Shown piece by piece: positions 41,909-48,611 of a stretch of 64,000 nucleotides of DNA. The DNA comes from RGIG3178 sp963674495 (GTDB lineage: Bacteria > Bacillota > Clostridia > Christensenellales > QAND01), in assembly GCA_963674495.2 (NCBI GenBank), contig CAXXLG010000002.1, forward strand, positions 868,001 to 932,000, written 5' to 3'. The notes beneath the pieces are model-generated. The model was not told the origin of the DNA. It did no database searches and worked only from the letters and a program-made list of their open reading frames with translations. Position numbers and translations under genes: made by a program. The number at the start of each line of letters is the position of its first letter. Within the stretch, counting starts at the first letter, position 1.

Positions 41909-43387
41909 TCAATAGGATGCCGTACCCAGTGGTACCGTCATGTCAATCGGCATGAACGTTCCATGCATGCCCGGCTCGTCTTGATGAGCCACTTCGTGCA
42001 TGCCGTGATCGGAAATCAAAATCACCGTGCCGGAAAATCCGCTTATCAACTCACCGATGTACGCATCCAACTCCACGGCCTTGTTGAAGGACTCAACGGA
42101 AAACGGACCGTATGTATGACCCACATCGTCCAGACCGTGATAATGGACGCAGATCAAATCCGTACCGGTGGAAACAGCATCCTGTGCGCTCTGATGTGTC
42201 TCGTCATCGGTATACCCGTTGCCGCTGGTGTCGGCGTTGAGCGTCTGGTCAAGGCTCATGTTGATCAGAGCGCTGTAGCCCTCTATTACGGCACAGGTCT
42301 TGCCCATGGTTTTCGCTTCAGCGAAAATGTCTGGCACGCTTGAATCCCGATCCTTGCGCATATGTATACCGGTTTGATCCGGCGTTTCACCCGTTACAAT
42401 GGCTGCGAGCGCGACGTTGGAAATGGAGGGCATCACCGTGCGCGCCTTTTGTATATCGAATTGTGCCAATGAATCGCATCCGTAGGCAATAAACTGCTCA
42501 CATGCGCCATAGCCCAATCCGTCGACTTCAACGATGAGCACGCGTCCGCCTTTCAGCGCATCCAGCGCCAAATCCTTCACATCGGTTACCGATGCTGCTG
42601 GTGCATCCAGCCATAGGCCGATGACATCGACCTGGCGACTGCGGCGATTGGGTTCGATATAGTCCACGCTGTTGCCGCGCCATTCGAGATAGCCCCCAAG
42701 ATCCACTTCCACCTGTGCGCCATTACCCAGATAACACAGAGCCGTACCCGACTCCTTGCCGGTCAGCGAGAATAGTGGGATCAGATTGCGGCGCGTATAG
42801 GCATCCACGCTGTACGTTTTATCATTCACCTGTCTTTGCGGTTCGCCCTCAAGTACCAGCGTGGAAACGGTATCGTGCAAAAACAGTTGACCGTAGGACA
42901 GCGTTGTAGACGTATCCCCATCGATGATGCGCAAACAGCGCTCAACCTCCATGAAGTCCTCGGCGCAAACCACGATGTGGCTCATTCGTTTGATGTTGGC
43001 CTGCGGCGGATGGTTGGGCGCATAGAGCGTCCAACCGGTGGACGCAAAGTACAGATAACAGTCCATGGCCTGATTCAAAGACATGGACGCCATCACGCCG
43101 TCGGGAGAGACGAAATAGACCGTCAGCGATTCGCCCTGAACCGAGGCGGCATTCAATAGATCCCCTATGGCTGCACAGGATATGTCCTGTCCGTCCATTT
43201 GCACGGTTTGCGGTGTAAAATCGGACAAATCGGTGAGGGAAAGCTCATTCAACACATCGCCCGTAACAACCAACCCGGGCACATAGGCAGTTTTGTCACT
43301 GCTTGTGGTGTTTGCCGTGCAACCGGCGAGCAGCGCAGCGCACAGTGAAAAAATGCACAGTACGCGCGCGGGCTTGCGGAAAACCAT
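41909..43387 (-). CDS. lipoprotein with C-terminal alkaline-phosphatase-superfamily domain
   Basis: A 492-residue lipoprotein (lipobox LLAGC). Residues about 40-250 contain strand-rich material similar to the DGY-type domain of its neighbours (GLVVTGDVLNELSLTDLSDF, YFVSPDGVMASMSL). From about 285 it carries a type I phosphodiesterase/alkaline phosphatase domain: ILIVEVDGLGYGACEQF (metal Asp), MPSISNVALAAIVTGETPDQ (nucleophile Ser), CVHYHGLDDVGHTYG (metal Asp and His), ILISDHGMHEV (Asp-His) and GMHGTF (His). All metal positions of the fold appear present. AAAGGACG lies before the ATG. Outside the cell it could dephosphorylate or hydrolyse a cofactor before import by the ECF transporter (inference). 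Confidence 0.8.
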   Translation of the reverse strand: MVFRKPARVLCIFSLCAALLAGCTANTTSSDKTAYVPGLVVTGDVLNELSLTDLSDFTPQTVQMDGQDISCAAIGDLLNAASVQGESLTVYFVSPDGVMASMSLNQAMDCYLYFASTGWTLYAPNHPPQANIKRMSHIVVCAEDFMEVERCLRIIDGDTSTTLSYGQLFLHDTVSTLVLEGEPQRQVNDKTYSVDAYTRRNLIPLFSLTGKESGTALCYLGNGAQVEVDLGGYLEWRGNSVDYIEPNRRSRQVDVIGLWLDAPAASVTDVKDLALDALKGGRVLIVEVDGLGYGACEQFIAYGCDSLAQFDIQKARTVMPSISNVALAAIVTGETPDQTGIHMRKDRDSSVPDIFAEAKTMGKTCAVIEGYSALINMSLDQTLNADTSGNGYTDDETHQSAQDAVSTGTDLICVHYHGLDDVGHTYGPFSVESFNKAVELDAYIGELISGFSGTVILISDHGMHEVAHQDEPGMHGTFMPIDMTVPLGTASY

Positions 43388-43403
43388 GGAAAAACGTCCT
43401 TTC

Positions 43404-44012
43404 CTATCTGCGCAGTATGCCCAGTTTGCGGATCTGTTTGGCGACGGTATACGCTACCAATCCACCCAATCCACCGGACAAAGCGGCGGCGCTTAAGCTT
43501 AACAGCAACGGCACCATCGACAGGTTGAAAATCGCGAGATTTACCGCGAAGCTACCTGCCAGATTGGCTATCACACCGCCCAAAAAACAACATATCGCAC
43601 AACAACCCCGATGGCGCATGACAAGGAACAGTATGTCCACGCAAAGGCCGGGCAGCGTATACGTAAACAGGCTGGCCGCACCGTGTGATCCCAGCGTGCC
43701 GGTCACCGTAACAAGTACGGCCTGTACCAGCGCGATGAGCGTTGCGGTGCCCAGCTTTTGTGTGATGGCGGTTCCCAACACAAGAAACATCATATAGAAA
43801 CCACCCGCCACCACGCCGCCCGGGATGTACATCGGACCTGTGATGATGTGGGCCAGCGGTACGATGACCACCTTGATAGCGATGCCCATGCTGGCCATCA
43901 TGGCGATGAGGATATAATCCGTCAGCGTAAACCACTTATTTTTAACGGCGACGCTTATGCCGATGCCCAAACATACAGACATGGCAGCTATGAGTATAAT
44001 TTCCGTTTGCAA
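43404..44012 (-). CDS. ECF transporter substrate-binding (S) component
   Basis: A 202-residue, almost entirely hydrophobic protein with about six helices. The segment GPMYIPGGVVAGGFYMMFLVLG, and then a loop TGTLGSHGAASLFTYTLPG, resemble YkoE-like and related S components, which bind vitamins such as thiamine precursors; the ligand here is not assignable. The start is TTG, nine bases after GGGTGGGG. It lies between lipoprotein genes and the energy-coupling genes of the same strand, so S, T and both ATPases form a dedicated (group I) ECF system. Confidence 0.8.
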   Translation of the reverse strand: MQTEIILIAAMSVCLGIGISVAVKNKWFTLTDYILIAMMASMGIAIKVVIVPLAHIITGPMYIPGGVVAGGFYMMFLVLGTAITQKLGTATLIALVQAVLVTVTGTLGSHGAASLFTYTLPGLCVDILFLVMRHRGCCAICCFLGGVIANLAGSFAVNLAIFNLSMVPLLLSLSAAALSGGLGGLVAYTVAKQIRKLGILRR

Positions 44013-44027
44013 ACCGATTCCCCACCC

Positions 44028-44537
44028 TTACGGCACTACGGTGATCTTTACGACGTACTTGCACCAGTTGTTGGCTGTGAAGTTCTCACTACCGCAGAAC
44101 CACATGTGCCCGTCGCCTTCGCTTTCAATGGCGGCACCGTCCTGTATCACGGCAAAGACCGAATCAGCGTCCTCGAGGATATCGGCGGTATACACCATGG
44201 TGTAGCCGTCCGAAGCTTCCAATTCGATGGACGAGAAGTCCCCGATACCCAGCGCGTCCTTGAGCGTCGTAAAATGAACGCCTTCATAGGTGCCGGTAAA
44301 GGTTTCGCCGTGGGAGTTGGTGCGGGACAGGGTAACGGTCATTTGTTCAAGCGCCAAATATTCGCCCAGCGTCATGGAAGATACGTTTGCGCCCTCAACG
44401 GTAAACAAAACCATACTTTCATCGCCAAGGTTTACCCCGGAAGGTTCGGCGCTTTGCTGCGCCGGCTGTGCACTGCAACCCGCAAAGACGCTTACAAGCA
44501 AAGCCAAAATGACAATATAAGCGATTCTTTTTTTCAT
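44028..44537 (-). CDS. lipoprotein with molybdopterin-oxidoreductase-like domain
   Basis: A 169-residue lipoprotein (lipobox VFAGC after MKKRIAYIVILALLVS). The single outside domain has GTYEGVHFTTLKDALGI, SIELEASDGYTMVYTADIL and a closing NNWCKYVVKITVV, the same fold pattern as the anchored protein of this locus. GGAGGAGAATTAAT precedes the ATG. A terminator-like hairpin separates it from the lipoprotein gene upstream, so its dose may be lower than that of the first gene. It is likely an extracytoplasmic binding or sensing partner of the ECF transporter. Confidence 0.75.
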   Translation of the reverse strand: MKKRIAYIVILALLVSVFAGCSAQPAQQSAEPSGVNLGDESMVLFTVEGANVSSMTLGEYLALEQMTVTLSRTNSHGETFTGTYEGVHFTTLKDALGIGDFSSIELEASDGYTMVYTADILEDADSVFAVIQDGAAIESEGDGHMWFCGSENFTANNWCKYVVKITVVP

Positions 44538-44561
44538 ATTAATTCTCCTCCTGTTGATGGG

Positions 44562-44587
44562 ATAAAAAAGCCGCCAAAATGGCGGCC
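44562..44587 (-). terminator. intra-locus terminator/attenuator
   Basis: On the minus strand GCCGCC/GGCGGC with loop ATTTT and a T6 run, located between the first two lipoprotein genes. It would let only part of the transcripts continue into the transporter genes. Confidence 0.8.
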
Positions 44588-44591
44588 TGTT

Positions 44592-45647
44592 CTATTCGAC
44601 TACCGTTATGCTTACAACATCCTTTACGTTGCCGCCCGCCTTCACGACATCAGGGAATACAGCGGTGATGGTGCCGTCTGCGTACTGCAGGGATCCGTTC
44701 ATCAGCTCATCCGTAGTAACGCTTAAAGAAAAACCATCGGCGGCCAGAACCTCATAGCTTGCGCCCTCGGCCAGATTACATGTTGATACAAGATCGGCCA
44801 TGGAAACGGTTGTCTGCCCGAAATAAATCACTTCGTCGTCGGATGCGACCAAAAGCAATTGCTTGACGCGCATGCCGTCGGCCAGCGTTTCGGAGAAATA
44901 CAGCGGCGTATCCTCGCCTTCCAATGTCACATAGCACGTGAGGAAAGTATCCGCCTTCTCCTGTTTTTCAAAGCCGTCGTTGGCGGTCATGGTCACGAAG
45001 CCTTCTGGCGCGGCCTTCAGGTAGGTTTGACAGAACAGATCCAGCGAAGTGGATATGGCGTCCTCCCCCCGGTTGTTGAGCGTTTCGGATTCAATCGCGG
45101 CGGCAGCGGTATTGAACAATACGACCTTGCTTGCGTCTGCCCCGCCGTCGCCTTCTACGGATATTTCGATTTTAATCAAATCGCGGACCCAGTACATGGC
45201 GCGCTCCTCGGGTATGGCGCTGCGCGGTGCACCAAGCGCATCCCCGTTCATTTCGAACAGGATGTACACTTCGCGCGCCGACAAGATGTCCTGTGGCACC
45301 GTCATGATATAGCCGTCCGAAGCGGTGAAGGTAACGCTGGTAAGATCCGCAGGCTGAACGCCGCTTTCTTCAAGCAGCGTATACAATGAAACCCCGCTGC
45401 CGGTAACTTCAGCCACTTCGCCATTGGAATCCACATTGGTTGTGTCTATGGTCACCTGTTCGCGCGCTTTGAGATCCTCCACGTTCAGCGACAGGGTAAG
45501 TCCCGCGCCTTCGAGGGCGATGCTAGTGTTTGTGCCCTCTGTGGCCAGCGGCGTCGGCGAGGTTGTCGTACCCGCTTGACTGCAGGCGCACAGCAACATG
45601 GCCAGCGCAACCAAAAGCGCATAAAAAACCACTCGTTTTTGTTTCAT
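44592..45647 (-). CDS. lipoprotein with two molybdopterin-oxidoreductase-like domains
   Basis: A 351-residue lipoprotein (lipobox MLLCAC). Two copies of the domain seen in the neighbouring proteins are visible. The first (about 40-185) has VTGSGVSLYTLLEESGV, TFTASDGYIMTVPQDIL and YWVRDLIKIEISV. The second (about 210-350) is more degenerate, with MRVKQLLLVASDDEVI, EVLAADGFSLSVTTDEL and GGNVKDVVSITVVE. AAAGGAGATTATACAA precedes the chosen ATG, and a good promoter lies about 135 bases upstream. As the promoter-proximal gene before an attenuator it is probably the most abundant product of the locus, consistent with a capture role. Function is inferred only. Confidence 0.75.
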   Translation of the reverse strand: MKQKRVVFYALLVALAMLLCACSQAGTTTSPTPLATEGTNTSIALEGAGLTLSLNVEDLKAREQVTIDTTNVDSNGEVAEVTGSGVSLYTLLEESGVQPADLTSVTFTASDGYIMTVPQDILSAREVYILFEMNGDALGAPRSAIPEERAMYWVRDLIKIEISVEGDGGADASKVVLFNTAAAAIESETLNNRGEDAISTSLDLFCQTYLKAAPEGFVTMTANDGFEKQEKADTFLTCYVTLEGEDTPLYFSETLADGMRVKQLLLVASDDEVIYFGQTTVSMADLVSTCNLAEGASYEVLAADGFSLSVTTDELMNGSLQYADGTITAVFPDVVKAGGNVKDVVSITVVE

Positions 45648-45781
45648 TTGTATAATCTCCTTTGCTTCATTGCGTTCAAAGTCAGATAAAACCGCAGCAT
45701 CCATCCTGTTTTATCATGGATATATCGAAATATGGACAGATCTACACAACGAAAAAATGATACTGCACATAACTTGCATAC

Positions 45782-45810
45782 ATTATACCTTTTTGAGAAT
45801 AACGGTGCAA
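45782..45810 (-). promoter_or_regulatory. sigma-A promoter of the ECF locus
   Basis: On the minus strand TTGCAC (-35, 45805-45810) and TATAAT (-10, 45782-45787) with exactly 17 bases between. It is the best promoter match I see in the window. On the plus strand the same bases contain CATACATT (45777-45784), a fair -10 element for the sporulation sigma factor E, which could serve the divergent cotJ gene. Confidence 0.7.
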
Positions 45811-45890
45811 CCGCTTTTATGTACATGTTCACCGAAATTCCTACTTTTGCATAGTGTAACGCGAGACCACAACACGGGAAGGGGATGGCA

Positions 45891-46427
45891 ATGAAAGGGA
45901 ATCAAAGCCGTCAAAACACGGAAGAGGATGGCGTCGTGGTTACCGATACACGCAGCGGTTACACACAGCAGGCACAGGCAAACGAAGTTACGGCGTGTAC
46001 TATCTGTTGCGCCATATGCGACCTTCCGCTGGGCCGGGCAATCGTTCGTATGCAAACGTACTGCAATTGTTTTGCTGTGGAGGATTGCCTTGAATACGGA
46101 ACCTTGTTTTCACAGCTGTATCAACCCATGCCGCGAGAAGAAATGCAAACAGGAAACAAAAATACACAGAAGATGTTGCCGGAGCGATTGTATGCTTTGG
46201 GCGTCGCGGCGGTAGATCTGAATCTGTATCTGGACATGCATCCGGGCGACGAGCGTGCCGCAAAGCACTATGCGCAACTATATGAGCAGATACAATCGGC
46301 GAAAAGTGAGTATGAACAGAAATACGGGGCATCGATCAACTTCGCCAACAGCCTGTGTGAAAGCCGGATGTGCTGGGTGGACCGTTGGCCGTGGCAAAGC
46401 GGAGGTGCCGGCGATGTGGAACTATGA
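45891..46427 (+). CDS. fused CotJA-CotJB spore coat protein
   Basis: A 178-residue protein joining two spore-coat proteins that are normally separate. Residues about 35-85 match CotJA (PLGRAIVRMQTYCNCFAVED, then LEYGTLFSQLYQPMP). Residues about 100-175 match CotJB (PERLYALGVAAVDLNLYLDM, HPGDERAAKHYAQLYEQI, EYEQKYG and a Trp-rich end). There is no stop codon between the parts, and the internal ATG at the junction has no good ribosome site. The second of two nearby ATGs is chosen, six bases after AAGGGG. The last codons overlap the start of the cotJC N-terminal half. The protein belongs to the forespore-surrounding coat and is made late in sporulation in Bacillus. Confidence 0.75.
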   Translation: MKGNQSRQNTEEDGVVVTDTRSGYTQQAQANEVTACTICCAICDLPLGRAIVRMQTYCNCFAVEDCLEYGTLFSQLYQPMPREEMQTGNKNTQKMLPERLYALGVAAVDLNLYLDMHPGDERAAKHYAQLYEQIQSAKSEYEQKYGASINFANSLCESRMCWVDRWPWQSGGAGDVEL

Positions 46428-46623
46428 AAAACGATTGCTGTATCCCGTAAACATCAAGCGAAGCGATGCAATCATGGCTAGGCGTCTTTGCGCCCGATGC
46501 TGCGGTGAAAACAGCGCGGTTGAATCCGCTGCATATTATCTGACACACCGGTATACCATGCCCACCGATCAAACCCGCGCGCTGCTTACCGACATTGGTA
46601 CCGAAGAATTGGGACACGGATGA
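46414..46623 (+). pseudogene. cotJC: cotJC, N-terminal half, truncated at a recombinase gene
   Basis: This is the first 68 codons of CotJC (MWNYEKRLLYPVNIKRSDAI, later THRYTMPTDQTRALLTDIGT and EELGH), then one foreign codon and a stop. GGAGGTG is six bases before the ATG, so the gene is expressed as expected for the third cotJ gene. Similarity ends abruptly in the middle of the metal-ligand helix EELAHxEM, where a convergent serine recombinase gene begins on the other strand. The missing remainder, in the right reading frame, is at 33242-33613. The Ala in the usual EELAH is Gly here. The break is consistent with site-specific recombination inside cotJC. Confidence 0.85.
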
Positions 46624-48167
46624 TGTCCAAAGCGGGGCAGGCGCGGGTACAGCGTCAGCGTAAACGCGACGTTTTTACCACGCCCATCCTTTTGATAGAC
46701 TGCTTTTTCAAGGAGCGCTTTGAGAAACTCGTTTTTTTGTGCCGTGCCGAGTTTGGGGTAAACGTCCATCAGTGGTACAGGGCTTGTTTCGTGCGGGGTC
46801 CTCGTCCCGGCCTCGCTTTTTTGTATCTGTTGATCGAAGTGCAGTATTTGAGCTTTTATTTTCTGTAAGCTGTTGTCAAGATGCTTTTTACGCGAGCGGT
46901 AGATTGCATCATCGTATACGCCGCGCTCCAAAAGATCAAAGAGATGATTGCGCTGGTTAATAAGACGTAAAGTTTTTGTCATCAATGCTTGTCTGGCTTT
47001 GAGTAAAACATGATCTTTGGGCTTTGTTTGCGGCAGTGTTGGTATGATTTGATAACCGTCATACCAGTACATAAGAGCCGCGACAAGCGCATGCTCCACA
47101 ACGGACAAACGAATGCTGACGTTTGAACAAGCCTGGTTCGGGCACAGCAGCCGTTCCCTTTGGCCATGCCGGGTGGGATAGCTGCGCCGGATCAATTTTC
47201 GTCCGCAACGCGCGCACACGATCAGTCCACACAGCGGATTTTGGACCGAGTCGATGGCACGAAGCCGCGGCAGTCCAACAATCCGTTCCTGCGCCCTTTC
47301 AAACAGATCCTTGGGTACTATGGCTTCGTGCAATCCGTCAACCAAAATACATGCATCGTTTCGCGGGCGAGCTACGGTAAGGCGTCCATTTTCCATCGCT
47401 TTTTTACGCGGGCGGTGGTTGTAACGAATCCGTCCGGCGTACACGGGATTGCGTAGCATGTCCCTGAGGCTGTTTACCGACCAGCAGCCGCCAGACGGTG
47501 CGGGTATGCCAAGCGCATTGAGCCTTTTCGCAATCAACGTCGGCCCGAGCCGGTGTACCGTACCGTCGGGACACGCTTGGCCATCTGTGTACAGCTGATA
47601 GATCATGCGCACAACGCCGGCCTGAACGGGATGTGGGCAGAGTTTGAACCCTTTGCCGTCCAAGCGTTCGCGCACATACCCGTAGGGCGCGCGGCTGCCG
47701 GTATACCGCCCCTCCATAGCGCCCAGCGTACGCCCTCGTTGCATTCGACGATGGATGGTCTTGTACTCGCGCCTTGACATGAACAGACCGAACTCGAAAT
47801 ACTCCTCATCGAATTCGTTTTGCGGATCAAAGATCTTTTGCGGCGTTATGATAAGCGTATTTGAGTACTTGAAGGTTTGTGCCACGATACCCTGATCGAT
47901 GGTGTCGCCTCTGGCAAGCCGCTCGATCTCCATGACCAATACGCCGTCCCACTGCCCGTTTGACACCTCGTTTAACAACTGCTGCATCATCGGCCTAGCC
48001 GCGATCTGCTCGCCGGATACAACCTCACGGTAGATTGCCTCAATGGGTAGCGCGAGCCGTTCTGCCAGGGATGTAAGCGCTTGTTCGTGCTGGGACAGCG
48101 TATCGGTATACGCCCCATGGGGCATTGCATCGGCACGGGATTTGCGTAAATACAGACAATAGGCCAT
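46569..48167 (-). CDS. large serine recombinase (SpoIVCA/SprA type)
   Basis: A 532-residue site-specific recombinase. The catalytic N-terminal resolvase domain (about 1-150) has YLRKSRADA with the nucleophilic Ser10, and ERLARGDTIDQG with conserved Arg residues. The recombinase domain follows (about 160-270, GRYTGSRAPYGYV and LRNPVYAGRIRYNHRPR). A zinc ribbon lies at about 310-350 (CARCGRKL and CPNQAC), then a long helical, partly coiled-coil region and a C-terminal arm. GAAGGGGAGAGTG precedes the ATG. The last residues, after about RFGHHPCPNS, are encoded on the strand opposite the cotJC N-terminal half, so its present C-terminus is created by the junction. Relatives excise skin from sigK and SP-beta from spsM during Bacillus sporulation. 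Confidence 0.9.
   Translation of the reverse strand: MAYCLYLRKSRADAMPHGAYTDTLSQHEQALTSLAERLALPIEAIYREVVSGEQIAARPMMQQLLNEVSNGQWDGVLVMEIERLARGDTIDQGIVAQTFKYSNTLIITPQKIFDPQNEFDEEYFEFGLFMSRREYKTIHRRMQRGRTLGAMEGRYTGSRAPYGYVRERLDGKGFKLCPHPVQAGVVRMIYQLYTDGQACPDGTVHRLGPTLIAKRLNALGIPAPSGGCWSVNSLRDMLRNPVYAGRIRYNHRPRKKAMENGRLTVARPRNDACILVDGLHEAIVPKDLFERAQERIVGLPRLRAIDSVQNPLCGLIVCARCGRKLIRRSYPTRHGQRERLLCPNQACSNVSIRLSVVEHALVAALMYWYDGYQIIPTLPQTKPKDHVLLKARQALMTKTLRLINQRNHLFDLLERGVYDDAIYRSRKKHLDNSLQKIKAQILHFDQQIQKSEAGTRTPHETSPVPLMDVYPKLGTAQKNEFLKALLEKAVYQKDGRGKNVAFTLTLYPRLPRFGHHPCPNSSVPMSVSSARV
46612..46628. other. candidate attachment site at the cotJC break
   Basis: GGACA-CGGATGA-TGTCC is an inverted repeat centred on the point where cotJC similarity stops. 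Serine-recombinase sites are short, roughly symmetric sequences with a two-base crossover. A related symmetric sequence, GCACA-CGATGA-TGTGC, lies at 33166-33181, about 75 bases before the cotJC C-terminal half. Confidence 0.45.
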
Positions 48168-48286
48168 GACACTCTCCCCTTCATATGCATTCCATTAATG
48201 TGTATGCGCCACCCGAAACGGTTTACCCGCGAACTTGCCGGATACATGTTGCGCCGTATCGGGGCATATACCGTAGCGGAGGCAAA

Positions 48287-48505
48287 ATGGCAAGATCAAT
48301 TCCCCCCAAAGCAGGGCATATGGTAAACCGGGTGCAGATCGGGCAGGCGGAAATATTTTTCTGTGACGACAGCTGCCGCGACGCATCGCAGGCAACGGTC
48401 GGACCTGTGTTGTCGATGTGCACCGCCATAGCGGCGCGGTGCCATAGGGGCGTTTTAAATCAGACTGAAGGGACTGGGGGAGAAAGAGACACGGAGGGGG
48501 TATGA
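48287..48505 (+). CDS. possible small protein divergent from the recombinase
   Basis: A 72-residue frame starting after AGCGGAGGCAAA, a good ribosome site, and rich in Cys and charged residues (MARSIPPKAGHMVNRVQIGQ and FFCDDSCRDAS). I do not recognise it. It is divergent from the serine recombinase and followed by a strong terminator. Small proteins in such positions can be recombination directionality factors, but nothing in the sequence proves that. It could also be chance coding in an intergenic region. Confidence 0.3.
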   Translation: MARSIPPKAGHMVNRVQIGQAEIFFCDDSCRDASQATVGPVLSMCTAIAARCHRGVLNQTEGTGGERDTEGV

Positions 48506-48552
48506 TTCATAAGATGTGCAAAACGGCTGTATGGAGGTTGATAGTCCAACAA

Positions 48553-48585
48553 AAAAAGATCCCGTATCTGCACGGGATCTTTTTT
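48553..48585. terminator. bidirectional rho-independent terminator
   Basis: AAAAAGATCCCGT and ACGGGATCTTTTT pair around ATCTGC, with A/T runs on both sides. It lies upstream of the unknown lipoprotein gene stop. Confidence 0.9.
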
Positions 48586-48611
48586 GTACACAGGTATCGA
48601 GTGCATGGCTA

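Noticed and set aside
45777..45784. Sigma-E type promoter for the cotJ operon (CATACATT as -10)
   Set aside because: The -35 region is not convincing and the same bases form the strong sigma-A promoter of the opposite strand, so it is mentioned only as a possibility.
46255..46623. A 122-codon frame covering the end of the CotJA-CotJB gene
   Set aside because: The first half is the CotJB region read in another frame. The real start of the cotJC fragment is at 46414 after GGAGGTG.
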